This document shows, in pieces, positions 1-21,769 of a DNA stretch of 64,000 bases. The notes under the pieces were generated by a model that had not been told where the DNA came from, did not search any database, and was given only the letters and a program-made list of their open reading frames with translations. The number at the start of each line of letters is the position of its first letter. The stretch's first letter is position 1. The stretch is from Myxocyprinus asiaticus (lineage: Eukaryota > Chordata > Actinopteri > Cypriniformes > Catostomidae), in contig NC_059372.1 of assembly GCF_019703515.2 (NCBI RefSeq), positions 15,332,492-15,396,491 of the forward strand. The letters are read 5' to 3'. Both the position numbers and the translations under genes were made by a program.

Positions 1-1288
1 TTAGATTAATTACCTTCTGCCCCAGTACATTTTGTTTCAAGTTAATTTTTCCTAAGAAGATAAAACTTGTTCCGAAAACTGTAGGTGTTACTTTCAAGTT
101 ACTTTTAAGTGCATTTAAGTGCATGCTCATTCTTGTATCTTTGCACAAACGTATGTGTGTTGGTGCATTATGATAAAGTGAAGTGTTATCTGATCAATGA
201 CACATCCAGCAACTACATTTTCACATGTTCTGATTCACTTCATCTGACAAAATTTCAGATATATCACAAATAAAACATTAAATAAAGCTTACAAACCTTT
301 GCTAGTCTTCAAACCAGTATGACGTTTCTTCTTTTGTGAAACCTGAAGATAGTTAGCCAAATGTCCATAGTGCTCTTTTCAAGTATATAAATGGATAGGT
401 GTCTGTGCTGGTCATTTGTTACAAACAGGATTGGGAGGGTTACTTTTAAAATGTATTCCACTTCAGATTACAGAATACATGCTGCAAAATGTGATTTGTA
501 AAGTATTCTGTTTGATTACTCAAGGTCAGTAATGTAATTTAAGCACTTTGGATTACTTCTTTAGCACTGGTACATTTTTTTTCTCTTGTTTTGACTCTAA
601 AGTGGAAAAAAATCTGCTAGTACAGTAGGACAAAATACACATGATAAAAATACATTCTCTGAAAAAAAGCCTAAATATCTCATGCACTGTTGCTTCTTAA
701 ACAAAATAAATTGAACTTGTTTTAAGGATTGTTTTATATTTTTACAGAAAAACAATACAAACATTCTCGTCAAGAATAAGATTTTTGCAGTACATCTTTT
801 ATACCCTTACTTTCATACCCTATTATCAAAATTATGATCTAACGTGGATTTCCTTGATGTAATAGAATCATAATATAAATATAATCATGCCCAGTAACAG
901 ATGCATGTAAAATGGCTAGAAATAGCATTTTAGCTTAGCATAAAGTTAAATGTTCACAGGACAATTTACACAAGTTTTATTTTTGTTTCTGCTGCTCCAA
1001 ACTTACTTCAAACTTACTGTCTGCTCGTATGAATGTAACACATCATAAGAAAGTGTTTCACCGCTGTTTAAACGCTCTTTGGATCGCATCATTTATATGT
1101 ATAAATGTTTTCCATCTGAAAGGACTAAATATTAAATGAAACAAATGACAATAAAATGCAAAGTAATCTCTTCAGTAATCAAAATACTTTTTGAATGTAA
1201 CTTTATTCTGATTACCAACTATTTAAATGGTAACTGGTGGAATACAGTTACAGAGTTTTTGGATTTTAAAAGATGTAATCCCGTTACA

Positions 1289-4200
1289 GGGAACGCTGGC
1301 GCATTTGGCTGCCGCTCCTGTCACCGTTTAAATGGTTATTTATTTATTTTACTGGTAGCGCAGATTTTCGGAGCCTCGGCTCGAAGTTCTAGGTTTTTAT
1401 AGTCTGAGCACTACTTTATTTATTCTTCATTGCGATGTGAGATTACCTTTTAAACTTTGGACTGCTGTTATCTGTGAGCTTCCTATGGTGGAGTCAACCC
1501 TGCTGTCGCCTTGCCCTGGATTTACGTCTCTTTGAGGCTACTGTGGACGTGGGTCCCTTCATGGCTTTAAGGTACACTGCACGGCAGCTACTGAATTTAA
1601 AATGGAACAATTATTTGCTGAAAGACACTCTTGAACATTGTCAAAACAATGGAATATTGCGTCCAAAACGCTACATGCATCGCAGTTCAAGACGCAGTTT
1701 TGTCTCCTCATCTTCGAATGCCATCTCTATTCCACTGTTTCAGCGGAAAGCCAAAAGACTGTTTTATACTTGCGACGATTTTAACAATTTGTCATCGCTT
1801 CCATGTCTGGAGGTTTCCCGTCTTCTCTGTCTCCGAGTCTGGTTAAAACGGCATTATTTAATGCATGCTCTGTGAATAACAAGGCTCTGCTGTTATTGGA
1901 CATTATAAAAAAAATAAAAATAAAACTAGACTTCTTGTGCTTAACAGAAACATGGCATAAACAGTGTGATGGTCTCCTCTTTAATCAAATTACTCCCACG
2001 GGCTATGGGTTGTTTGATCTCCCACGACCCTCTGGCAGAGGTGGGGATATTATGGTGCTTCACAACCTAAAATACAACATAAGTCCTGTGTCTGTACCAC
2101 AGTTCACTTCATTTGAGTGCCTTGTTCTGAGTGTCTCTGCCCCTCACACTACCATCATCGCCACCATCTACAGACCTCCAAAGACTAATGAACACTAATG
2201 TTTGCTGATTTGTTGTCTCTGCTGTGCCTCAAGTTCAACAGAATTCTTATTTTGGGGGACTTCCACATTGACTCAAAAGACTCAGAATTGACAGAGGACT
2301 TTCTGTCTTTATTGGAGTGTTTTGATTTGATCCAGTTTGTTGACTGTTCTACACATAACAAAGGTCACACATTAGACCTTGTTATTACAAAAGGTTTCCT
2401 TTGTTGATTTAGGTCTTTCTGACCATTTAGCCATCTTTTTTTTAACATGGATCTACCAAACATTAATTCTTCTCACACTGTAAAATATCGTAAATGGAAA
2501 TCTATTGATTTGTCAGCTTTTACAAACCCTGTTGTTTCTTCTGTAAGTAGTTTTTCTTCTGATCTTCTTCAAGACAATTTTTCTCAGCTAAACAATGTTC
2601 TCTCATCTGGCTTAGATGGTTTTGCTCCACTGAAATCACGGACTATCTCTTTGCATTCTGCTCCCTGGTATAATGACAATCTGTGCTCAATGAAGGCTGC
2701 TTGTCATAAAATGGAGCGAAAGTGCCGTCTTTCTGGCCTAAACGTATATTACCAGGCTTGGAAAGACAACTTACATGATTACAAAGAAGAAATCAGATCT
2801 GCCAGATCCTGTTATTTTTCTGAAATAATTTTAAATAATCAAAATTATCCGAGACATCTTTTCAATACTATTAATAGATTGCTCAAATGTAATTGTTCCA
2901 CCACCTTGCCTGCATCACCTCCACTGTGTAACATGTTTGTTTTTTAACTTTTTTTAGCACTAAGATGGAACAGACACTGTTTGGAAAAATATTCTTGCTA
3001 CCACATCTGTTTTTTCGGTTTCATTTCTCAGCCTGTCTTGTTTCTCCGGCACACCTCTCTCAAATTTCTCTCAACTCGACCATGTTACTCTAAGTAATAC
3101 TATCACTAGCATAGTTGATCCTCTACTGACTAGTCTATTCAAATCCTGCTTTGCCTCTCTGTGTCCCATTGTCTTGGACGTAATAAATGACTCCTTGCGT
3201 ACTGGTGTTGTGCCTGCAGCATTTAAAATTGCTGCTGTAACTCCAGTCCCAAAAAAGCCTAATATGGATTTGGACAATTTGAGCAACTTCCGACCCATTA
3301 TGAATCTTCCCTTCCTTGCAAAAATCTTAGAGCAAGCTGTTGCCTCTCAATTACACAATCACCTCATTGTCAGTGATCTCTTTGAGCCATTTCAGTCTGG
3401 TTTTCGGAAATTTCATAGTACAGAAACAGCTCTAGTCAAGGTCACTAATGACTTGTTACTGGCTTCAGACTCAGGCTCTCTTTCTATCCTGATCCTTCTT
3501 GATCTCAGTACTGCTTTCGACACTGTTGATCACACTGTTTTACCCACCCATCTTGAGTCTGTCTTTGGTGTCTCCGGTACTGCATTAAACTGGTTCAGGT
3601 CCTATCTCTCTGATCGTAGGCAGTTTGTCTCTCTAGGTGGTTACAGGTCTGAGATTGGTTCAGTCCACTCTGGTCTCCCACAGGTTTCAATTTTGGGCCC
3701 TTTACTTTTTAGTATTTATATTTTTCCTCTTGGTCAGCTTTTAAGATCACTGGGTCTTAATTATCATTTCTACGCAGATGATACACTGATATTTCACCTG
3801 AAGAAAATTTGGCAGGCACCTTTTTTTCAAACTGTATTTCTGAGATAAAAACTTGGATGGCTCAATTTTCTTTGTCTTAACAGTAATAAGACAGAAGTTA
3901 TGCTTATTGGGTCTCCTCACCAGCTCCGTATGGCTGGCTCCTTAACTCTGTCCATTGAGAGCTTAGTTTTGGTGCTTCAAACAAAAATGAAAAATCTGGG
4001 TTTTATATTTGATGCAAATTTTTCATTTGATCCACATGTAAAAAATACTGTTAAAACATCCTTTTATCACCTCAGAAACATTGTAATGCTGCTCCCTATG
4101 TTATCATTCTCTGTGGCTGAAAAGCTAATCAGTACTTTTGTCATCTCTCACATTGATTATTGCAATGCTCTCCTTGCTGGAGCCTCAAAATCTACATTAA

Positions 4201-4782
4201 ATAAATTGCAATATGTGCAAAACTCAGCTGCCAGAATCCTATCTTGGAATCCTTGCACTGGCTTCCTGTCAGGTTTCGTGTTTATTTTAAATTCTTATGC
4301 TTACCTACTAGGCTTTGCATGGTTTGATTCCCCAATATTTGTCTGAGCTTTTAACCTCGTACACTCCAAAGCTCGATCTCCGCTCCTCTAAATCTGTTTT
4401 TTATAACTGTTCCTCAGACTCATTTACGCTCTGAGTGACAGGGCCTTCTCTTCTTATGCTCCGAAACTATGGAATTCTCTACCCTCAGAACTTAGAGAAG
4501 TTCAGTCTTTTAGTGAATTTAAATCATATCTTAAAATGTATTTTTTTCCAAGGAGTCTTTTAATTGATACTATTGTACTCAATTAATTCATTACTATCAT
4601 TTTATTTACTATTTTAACATTAGTTGTTTTGAGATGCATGTTTTTTTCTATTTGTATTAAGCTTTGTATTTATTTATTATTTATTTGTTTTATTTTTTAT
4701 TTTTTTCCTTTCTATATAAAGCGCCTTGAGAGGCCTCTTTTTAAAGGCGCTATATAAAATAAAGTTTATTATTATTATATTA
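1289..4782 (+). mobile_element. L2-like LINE, near full length but decayed, nested in the hAT element
   Basis: The order of domains is apurinic endonuclease then reverse transcriptase on the + strand. Endonuclease parts are at 1803-2198 (LTETW and IYRPPK motifs) and 2198-2407 (GDFHIDS, HTLDLVIT) in different frames. A linker follows at 2447-2947. The reverse transcriptase is at 3174-3848, with LDLSTAFDTVDH and FYADDT, and the C-terminal region runs from 3900 to about 4560. The 3' end has the fish L2/CR1-type tail: a GCGCTATATAAA-like stretch then (TTA)n repeats ending at about 4782. A short ttaca occurs at both borders (1284-1288 and 4783-4787). Frameshifts and stops make it inactive. Confidence 0.8.
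1803..4346 (+). pseudogene. LINE ORF2 remnant: endonuclease plus reverse transcriptase
   Basis: This is the coding relic of the L2-like LINE. The endonuclease is split by a frame change near 2198. The reverse transcriptase palm keeps the YADD catalytic motif around 3770-3790 but terminates at 3848, and the thumb/C-terminal part resumes in another frame at 3900. The start of a typical ORF2 cannot be fixed. It cannot make a functional protein as read here. Confidence 0.75.
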
Positions 4783-4861
4783 TTACATGTATTCTGTTTC
4801 TTCCCAACCCTGGTTACAAACATGCTTGTAATGCATATTAAAAATTTCATTGTTTTTGCAG

Positions 4862-13822
<8,961 letters not shown>

Positions 13823-14595
13823 ACACCAGTCTGAACTGGATCCATCAGAACATACTGGATGAAATCTCTGAACAGAAGTGCAATTCCCCCTCGGAGCGTA
13901 CACAAAAACAAAGTGCATACACACAAAGATACCCTTTAGGCAACCTGACGCTAGCCGCAGTTCATTTTACAGACAACACAAACCTTTTCAAAGGCTTAAT
14001 GTTGTGGTGTGAGTGAACGTCTTGTGTCTGAATTGCTCTTCAGCTTTCAAAATACAAATGAACTGTGTAATAGCCCCACATTTCCCTCAGAATTTTTTTA
14101 CTTAATACCTCCTAATAATCCATACACTTTAACACAAAATGTTTACCTGTACTTCCATCCATTCATTTATGCATCTCCGATTAACCAACTCAACTAATTT
14201 TTCTTTTATAATGTGACATTTTCTTTTAGATTGTTGTAAATTTCAATATTTCTGACGACCGTATGGTAGCAATATGGGACATTTAACCTTGGTTCATGTC
14301 AAAGGTTTTAAAGATTTAATTACAAATTATTTAAGGGTGTGTAGTTGGGGGGACACAGGAAAAAACAAACAGAACAAAGCTGGCTGCACACTCTCAACTC
14401 CATTAGTTTCTCATAAGATCTGCATGGACAGTGTGTGAATTATACCTGCTGTTCAATCGTCACTACATCTTTTCAGTAATTTTCTGGAAACCATAAGCGT
14501 TGAGAATTAAATCGACTTGGCAGGATGACTAATGGAGAAAGAGATGTGGAGTGGATGGGAAAGAATTGAATGAGGCATAAACTCATCTGGCAATC
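13823..14595. other. hbs1l 3' untranslated and flanking sequence
   Basis: AT-rich sequence after the hbs1l stop. No convincing AATAAA was seen except one overlapping the stop codon itself. No coding signal or repeat that I recognise. Confidence 0.4.
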
Positions 14596-15393
14596 TACAC
14601 CGATCAGCCACAACATTAAAACCACCTGCCAAATATTGTGTAGGTCCCCCTCGTGCTGTCAAAACAGCACCAATAGCATTCTGAGATGCTTTTCTTCTCA
14701 CCACAATTGTACAGAGTGGTTATCTGAGTTACCATAGACTTTGTTAGTTCAAACCAATCTGGCTATTCTCTGTTGACCTCTCTCATCAACAAGGCATTTC
14801 CGTCCACAGAACTGCCGCTCACTGGATGATTTTTATTTTTGGCACCATTCTGAGTAAATTCTAGAGACTGTTGTGCATGAAAATCCCAGGAGATCAGCAG
14901 TTACAGAAAAACCAGCCCGTCTGGCACCAACAATGATCCATACGATTATCTAATCAGCCAATCGTGTGGCAGCAGTGCATAAAATCATGCAGATACATGT
15001 CAGGAGCTTCAGTTAATGTTCACATCAACCGTCAGAATGGGGAAAAAATGTGATCTCAGTGATTTGGACTGTGGCATGATTGTTGGTGCCAGACGGGCTT
15101 GTTTGAGTATTTCTGTGACTGCTGATCTCCTGGGATTTTCACGCACAACAGTTCCTAGAATTTACTCCGAATGGTGCCAAAAACATACCAGTTGAGCTAC
15201 AGTTCTGTGGACGGAAATGCCTTGTTGATGTGAGAGGTCAACAGAGAATGGCCAGACTGGTTCAAACTGACAAAGTCTATGGTAACTCGGATAACCACTC
15301 TGTACAATTGTGGTGAGAAGCTGTTTTGGCGGCACGAGGGGGACCTACACAATATTAGGCAGGTAGTTTTAATGTTGTGGCTGATCGGTGTAT
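14596..15393. mobile_element. Foldback element derived from a Tc1-like transposon, copy A
   Basis: TA-bounded. It starts TACACCGATCAGCCACAACA and ends with the reverse complement, GTGGCTGATCGGTGTA. The two halves (about 14596-14990 and 15000-15393) are inverted near-copies, so the element is a palindrome of roughly 800 bases. Each arm carries the start of a Tc1-type transposase reading frame (DLDCGMIVGARRACLSISVT helix-turn-helix on the right arm). No catalytic domain remains. Copies B and C are at 18355 and 59923. Confidence 0.75.
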
Positions 15394-15978
15394 AATCAAA
15401 CAATCTCTTTAAGCATCTGAAGGACATTATTGTATCTGACTTATTTGATCTTGACATTAATATTAAGGTGTTTTAATTTAAAGAACTTTATGTTTGGGTA
15501 TATTGAGGCTGATGTTTTTAATCCGGGAAAAGCTTCTTCATCAGAAAAATAAAAATCACTGTGGAAAACTTGTGTCTGTGTGTTGGCAGCCAGTAAATAA
15601 ACAAAAACATCTTGTATATTTGTGTACATGTGTTTAATCCCCAGGCAATTTTAATTTGTGCTAAATAAATGATTAAATATGGACAACCATTAAGAGTAAT
15701 GCTGAATGCAGTATGACCTTATTTGAGGAGCAAATCTCAATTATAATTTTCCACTTGTTAAAAAGTGTTCTTACAAATTCTCACCACATCTGTTTAAATG
15801 TTTGCTGATAAGGGGTTGTTTTCTTCCAAGGACACCATGTGAAAGTGTGGAGCTGTAATTTTCCTGTACACTGGCTGATATTTAATAAGACTTGGTCAAT
15901 ATAACTGAGACTGAGACTAAGTTATAAACTTGTGGAAATATATAACAAATATTGATGCTTTAAAATTTCCTAGGTTAA

Positions 15979-16599
15979 AGGGATAGTTCACCCAAAAATG
16001 AAAATTCTCTCATCATTTACTCACCCTCATGCCATCCCAGATATGTATGACTTTCTTCTTCTGCTGAACACCAAGATTTGTAGAAGAATATCTCAGCTCT
16101 GTAGGTCCATACAATGCAAGTGAATGGTGGCCAAAACTTTGAAAGTCCAAAAAGCACATAAAGGCAGCATAAAAGTAATCCATATGACTCCAGTGGTTAA
16201 ATGTATGTCTTCAGAAGTGATATGATAGGTGTGGGTGAAAAACAGATATATTTTTAAGTCCCTTTTTGCTATAAATCTCCCCTTTTGACCAGCCCCAACC
16301 ATTAGGTGGCGATATGCATGTAGAATGCGAATTGCCAAAAAACAGAAGAATGTGAAAGTGAGATTTATTGAGATTTGTAGTAAAAAGGGACTTTTTCTCA
16401 CTCACACCTATCGTATCACTTCTAAATATATGGGTTTAACTACTGGAGTTTTGGCCACCATTCACTTGCATTGTATGGACCGACGGAGCTGAAATATTCT
16501 TCTAAAAATCTTGGTGTTCAGCCGAAGAAAGTCACATCTAGAATGGCATGAGGGTGAATATATGATGAGAGAATTTACATTTTAGGCTGAACTATCCCA
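15979..16599. repeat. TTAA-flanked foldback MITE (AGGGATAGTTCACCC type)
   Basis: Bounded by TTAA at 15975-15978 and 16600-16603. The left arm AGGGATAGTTCACCCAAAAA is mirrored by the right arm, which ends GCTGAACTATCCCA. Inverted similarity extends over most of the 620 bases (GTAGGTCCATACAATGCAAG on the left, CTTGCATTGTATGGACC on the right). No coding capacity. This is a very common cyprinid repeat. Confidence 0.75.
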
Positions 16600-18132
16600 T
16601 TAACAGAAAGCAAATACATTGATATGTGATTGATTGGATGATGCTTTGACCCCGCCCACCATGTCAAGCCAGCAGATTTGCCTATATTTAACATTAGCAA
16701 CAAGACTGAGAAATATGGGACTGTACTTGACTTTTACATCTTATTTTATGGCTCTGAGAGTGGCTGACTTAAAACAGGGTAACAAAATACTTTTTTTTTT
16801 TTTTCGAAATGTTCCATTGAGCTCTAAGAAGTCCTACTTTATGTGCTTTTCCATGCTAATCACAGACCTAAGGGAAAGTGACATTAGCTCTGCTTTAAAC
16901 AGAGCATCAAAGGGTTTTCTGAATTACCCTTAAAGACAATTTTCCCTATCCTTCTCTTTTGTACTGTTTCTCTAAGTTCAGCTTATTGTGCTCTGTGATC
17001 CTGTTTAAAACATCTAAAGAAGGAATGTCTAATGATCATTTCCTTCCTTTAATTTCCTGCATCACTAGTTACAATGGCATTTAAGAGGAAAAGTATTTTT
17101 GTCCATGTTAATTCCACTTATAGATGTAGAGGGTCCTTTCTTTTTCTTGGCAGGTCTTCTTTCATGATTGGCTCTACTTTTTTCTTGAGGAATCAAATTT
17201 ATGGGTTTGGAAGTCCATCCACTTTCCTACTCTTAAGTCTTTCTGCTCTCTTCTTTCTGTTGTTCTAATTTTGTAATGCTTATTTATATAAATATATAAC
17301 AGGCTTCACTTTTTGCTTTTTTGTCTCCTTGTTATCTGATCATCTTTGCTAGTACTCTTTAAAAAATATAGTTCAATGAGCTTTTCGAACACTAAGGTAC
17401 TTTTAATGTACCTGGAACTAGTTCAACAAGTTTACCCATCTGTTTTGAGCAGAGACGTTTCTGTGCATATAGGGGCCCTAAGTGAAATCCTATGCCCACT
17501 GGTGGCTCGGGGCCCTAAGCGATGCTTATACTGCTTATAACTAGAAACCTGTTTAGAGTAACAGACATTACAGTGTCCATGAAACAGTTGTCTACGACAC
17601 ACGCAGTGTGGTTCATGCTTAAAACTGAGGTGATGCATAAAATGATGTATTTATTGTCATCTTTATTGAGGTTTATGTGTAAATTGTTAAGGGTCTGTGT
17701 GTCTTTATGAAATATCTTAGAATAAACATATTTAAGGTGATTGTATTCTGGAATGTTTCTCTCTCTTCCTTGAGAAAATGCCCTAAAATACCCCTCTCAA
17801 GTTCAAAGAAACAAATATGCCACAAGAGAGCACTTCACTGGTTTTTCAGGAGATAAACTCAATGAAGAGAGGTTATCTGAAGCTGTAGAAAGTGAACTGA
17901 GGCCTGTTGCATTGAGGACCTGCAGGCAAATGAAGTGGGTCTGAAATTAAGTGTGATTGGATTTCCTGCCAGCAGCACCATTTTACCTTTTTTTTTTTTT
18001 TTTTCTTCTTCTGAGGATGGCAGACTTCCTTCAACCATCCTTGTCTAATGTGCCCTTCATGTAGAGTCTGAAATATCGTAGTTACGAGCACATAAATGGC
18101 CAGGTGAAGTTGAATTGTAGTTGAAGTTGTAG

Positions 18133-19101
18133 AAGTGTGAAAAAAGTAATCCACTTTAAATTACTAACTACTCTACAATTATAATCAGATTACTTTGTGG
18201 ATTACTTGTTGAAAAAGTAATCAAATTACTTTTAAGTTACTTTCTAAAAAAAAGTAAAAAAAAAATTCTGCTCAACAAATTCAGAATAATTTATATTTTC
18301 TCCTTGTTCATTGTCATACACCCTTTAGCTGTCACAGAAACGCAAACAGACGTATACGCCGATCAGCCACAATGTTAAAACCTCCTGCCTAATATTGTGT
18401 AGGTCCCCCTCATGCCGCCAAAACAGTACCAACCCGCATTGCACAATAGCATTCTGAGATGATTTTCTTCTCACCACAATTGTACAGAGTGGTTATCTGA
18501 GTTACCGAAGACTTTGTCAGTTCGAACCAATCTGGCCATTCCCTGTTGACCTCTCTCATCAACAAGGCGTTTCCATCCACAGAACTGGATGTTTTTTGTT
18601 TTTGGCACCATTCTGAGTAAATTCTAGAGACTGTTGTGCGTGGAAATCCCAGGATATCAGCAGTTACAGAAATACTCAAACCAGCCCGTCTTGCACCAAC
18701 AGTCATGCCACGGTCCAAATCCCTGAGATCACATTTTGTTTTCCCCATTCTGATGGTTGATGTGAACATTAACTGAAGCTCCTGACCCGTATCTGCCACA
18801 GGATTGGCTGATTAGATAATCGCATGGATCATTGTTGGTGCCAGACAGGCTGGTTTGAGTATTTCTGTAACTGCTGATCTCCTGGTATTTTCACACACAA
18901 CAGTCTCTAGAGTTTACTCAGAATGGTGCCAGAGAATGACCAGACTGGTTCAAACTGACAAAATCTATGGTAACTCAGATAGCCGCTCTGTACAATTGTG
19001 GTGAGAAGAAAAGCATCTCAGAATGCTATCACTTTTTTTGTGCATAAAGTAACTAGATTACAGTAACTAATTACTTTGTAATCCAATTAAACTTAACACT
19101 G
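18133..19101. mobile_element. Short hAT-like element (family H2), split by a foldback element
   Basis: The left part, 18133-18350, has AAGTAATCCACTTTAAATTAC and AAGTAATCAAATTACTTTTAAG. The right part, 19040-19101, has AAGTAACTAGATTACAGTAAC and ends AACACTG. Both match the ordered parts of the intact copy at 24462-24901. A foldback Tc1-derived copy lies between them. The left tip is degraded, and no target duplication was seen. Confidence 0.55.
18355..19030. mobile_element. Foldback Tc1-derived element, copy B, right arm truncated
   Basis: Starts TACGCCGATCAGCCACAATG at 18355. The minus-strand frame 18799-18410 has MGKTKCDLRDLDRGMTVGAR, a Tc1 helix-turn-helix start. The inverted right arm begins at about 18815 but stops near 19030 before the terminal TGATCGGTGTA. 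Nested in the H2 element. Confidence 0.65.
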
Positions 19102-20200
19102 TTTTTTTATAGTATGACAGTCAACTAAATACCAATATATTTTAAGGAAATAATTTATTAGATACCATTCATTAAAATAATCATATAATGTATAGGTGGT
19201 TTAAAAGTAATGCAGGTGTGTTCAGTTATGCTTATTCACAGAAAACGATCTTTCATCGTTGTTCATGGTGTATTCGTTTAAGTTTGCCGTCTTCCGTATT
19301 CGGTTTCCCACCTGAATGCGTGACGTCGTAATAACGAATGCCCGACTTGTAGGTACCTTCCCTGGTCTGATTGAAGGCAGCATTAGTGTGGCCTGTCTCT
19401 CTTCGCTGGGCTCCGAGAAATCCCAAACAGTTATGTATTTTGATTTTGCTACTCTTCTCATCCACAGCGTTTTCCTCAATCAAAACTGAGACTTTCAAAA
19501 ACACTGTCTATACAGTATACTTGGAAAACAATGATGTTAAGAAACAGAAAACAAGTTTTTCAACTGAAAAAGTGTGGACGTGGTCTTAGGGACCTCTTCA
19601 CCATTGCCCTAAAATAAGTTTTAACAATTCTGTCATACAGAAATGTGTACTTCACCAGGCAAAGTAGGCTTACTGTCTCTGCCATATGTGGCTTTGGCTT
19701 TATGAATCTCTCTGATTCATCCATGAATCGGACAGCAAACAAGCAAAGGAATTTTAAAGTCTCTTTATCCACTACAGGGGATGAAACTTCATGTTGATAT
19801 GATCAGGTTTCATCCTCCGAAGCACAGGTTGTTTTAGGCATGCAGCATTCAGCACAGCCAAAACAAACACACACAGTTTTACACTGGTAATGCTCTGACA
19901 GATCTTGCTCATGGATCCCTCACACCTGTATATGCTTTGTGTTCAATTCACTCCAGATCATGGTTCTTCTGAAACATATTGGGTGCTTCTTTTTCTGTGC
20001 AGGATTAAAGCACCGACTCTGAACTTGCCCAATCATAAACACACCTTTCTCACCAAATCCCTTTAAATGTAGTGGAGTTTAGTGAATCATTGGAATTGTG
20101 TCTTTGTGTGAGATGGGGCTTATTTAGTGTTTCTGCTTCAGTGTGGGCCTCTCATCATGTCCCTTCCACATCTATCTTCATTGCGTGTCTATCAAGGACA

Positions 20201-21347
20201 TACACTGATGAGCCAAAACATAATGACCAGTCACAGGTGAAGCGAATAACGTTGATCATCTGCTAACAAGGCCACATGTCAAGGTCTGGGTAGATTAGAT
20301 AGTAAGCGAACAATCAGTTCTCATGGTCAACGTGCTGAATGCAGGAGAAATGGTTAGGAGTGAAGACCTGAGTGACTTTGACAGGGGCCAAATTGTTATT
20401 GCCAGATGACTGGGTCAGAGTATCTCTGAAATGGCAAGGCTTGTGGGGTGCTCTCGGTCAACAGTGGTGAGTAACTACCGACAGTGGTCCGAGGAGGGAT
20501 AAACCGGAGACAGGGTTTTGGGCCCAAGGCTCATCGATGCACGAGGGCAATGAAGGCTATCCCGTCTGGTCCAAGCCGACAGAAGGTCTACTGTGGCACA
20601 ACTCAGAAAATATGAATGATGGTTATGGGAAGAATATGTCACAATACACAGCGCATCGCATCCTGTTGCGTATGGGGCTGTATAGTCACAGAATGGTCAG
20701 AGGGCCCATGATGACCCCTGTCCACCGTCAAAAGCGCCTTCAATGGGCACACGAAAAAAGGTTGCCTGGTCCGATGAGTCCTGTTTTCTTTCACATCACA
20801 TGGATGGCCGTGTACCCCATTTACCTAGGGAAGTGATGCACCAGGATGCAATGTGGGAAGATGACAAGCCGGTGGATGGAGTGTGGTTCTCTGAGCAATG
20901 TTCTGCTGGGAAACCCTGGGTCCGGCCATTCATGTGAATGTTAATTTGACACATGCCACCTACCTAAACATCATTGTAGACCAGGTACACCCATTCATGG
21001 CAATGATATTCCCTGATGGAAGTGGCCTCTTTCAGCAGGATAATGCGCCCTGCCACACTACACACATTGTTTGGGAATGGTTTATGTTGTCCTGGCCTCC
21101 AAATTCCCCAGATCTCAATCCAAATGAGCATCTGTGGGATGTGCTGGACCAACAAGTCTGATCCACGACGGCTCCACCTTGCAACTTACAGGACTTGAAA
21201 GATCTGCTACTAATGTCTTGGTGACAGATACCACAGGACACCTTCAGGGGTCTTGTAGAGTCCATGCATCGGCGGGTCAGCACTGTTTTGCCGACATGCC
21301 GAGGACATATTATTCAGGTGGTCATAATGTTTTGGCTCATCAGTGTA
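20201..21347 (+). mobile_element. Tc1-like transposon with eroded transposase
   Basis: The ends are TACACTGATGAGCCAAAACA at 20201 and TTTTGGCTCATCAGTGTA at 21347, a clean inverted pair with TA tips. The transposase relic is on the + strand. Early region 20345-20500 matches EDLSDFDRG-type starts. Middle frame 20537-20836 has HRILLRMGLYSHRMVRGP and HRQKRLQWAHEKR. Catalytic frame 20898-21161 has ETLGPAIHVNVNLTHATYL, GSGLFQQDNAPCHT and WPPNSPDLNPNEHLWDVLD. The whole element is about 1.15 kb, shorter than an intact 1.6-kb Tc1, so internal deletions are likely besides the frameshifts. Confidence 0.8.
20345..21161 (+). pseudogene. Tc1-like transposase relic
   Basis: Three frames are needed to read it (about 20345-20500, 20537-20836 and 20898-21161). 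The second catalytic Asp (FQQDNAPCHT) and the HLW motif are present. The first Asp region (AWSDESCF, near 20760) lies in yet another frame. Inactive. Confidence 0.7.
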
Positions 21348-21769
21348 TGAATATACAGTACATAAACACACAGAACAGATAAAAACACTTTCATCACCAA
21401 TCTTGAATGATCCTTGTAGCACCATCAAAATGCTACTGATATAAGGTGAACACAAGTAAGTGGGACACTTCAACTTAATCGTCTTTCACTGTGTGAATAG
21501 TCTCCCACAGTAAGTTAATCATAAACTAGTAAGGAATGACACCGGTTAATGTAGCCATTTTGATAATATTTTAAACACAACAACAACGACAAATTATTAG
21601 AAAGTGTCCCATTTTACCTGTATGCTTTATACGTGTAATATATACCTTTATATAGTAATGTATATATACACCCACACAGTATATATTTTTATATTTGTTT
21701 CTGGATTATACTTTATCTTTTGAAAAACATTATGTACTACAATTTCCCTGGCAGAAGTTGTGAAAGTTT

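Larger units (their letters stand above)
426..4812 (+). mobile_element. Non-autonomous hAT-type element (family H1), split by a nested LINE
   Basis: The ends match two intact copies elsewhere in the window (29274-30104 and 49683-50528). It starts with a CAGGRTTGGGAGGGTTACTT-type terminus at 426 and ends TTCCCAACCCTG at 4812. It is flanked by a perfect 8-bp target duplication, gttacaaa, at 418-425 and 4813-4820. Eight-base duplications and CAGNG-like tips are typical of hAT transposons. No transposase is encoded. The 3' 30 bases are separated from the rest by the LINE at 1289-4782. The element lies in the hbs1l intron, just before the exon at 4862. Confidence 0.8.
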
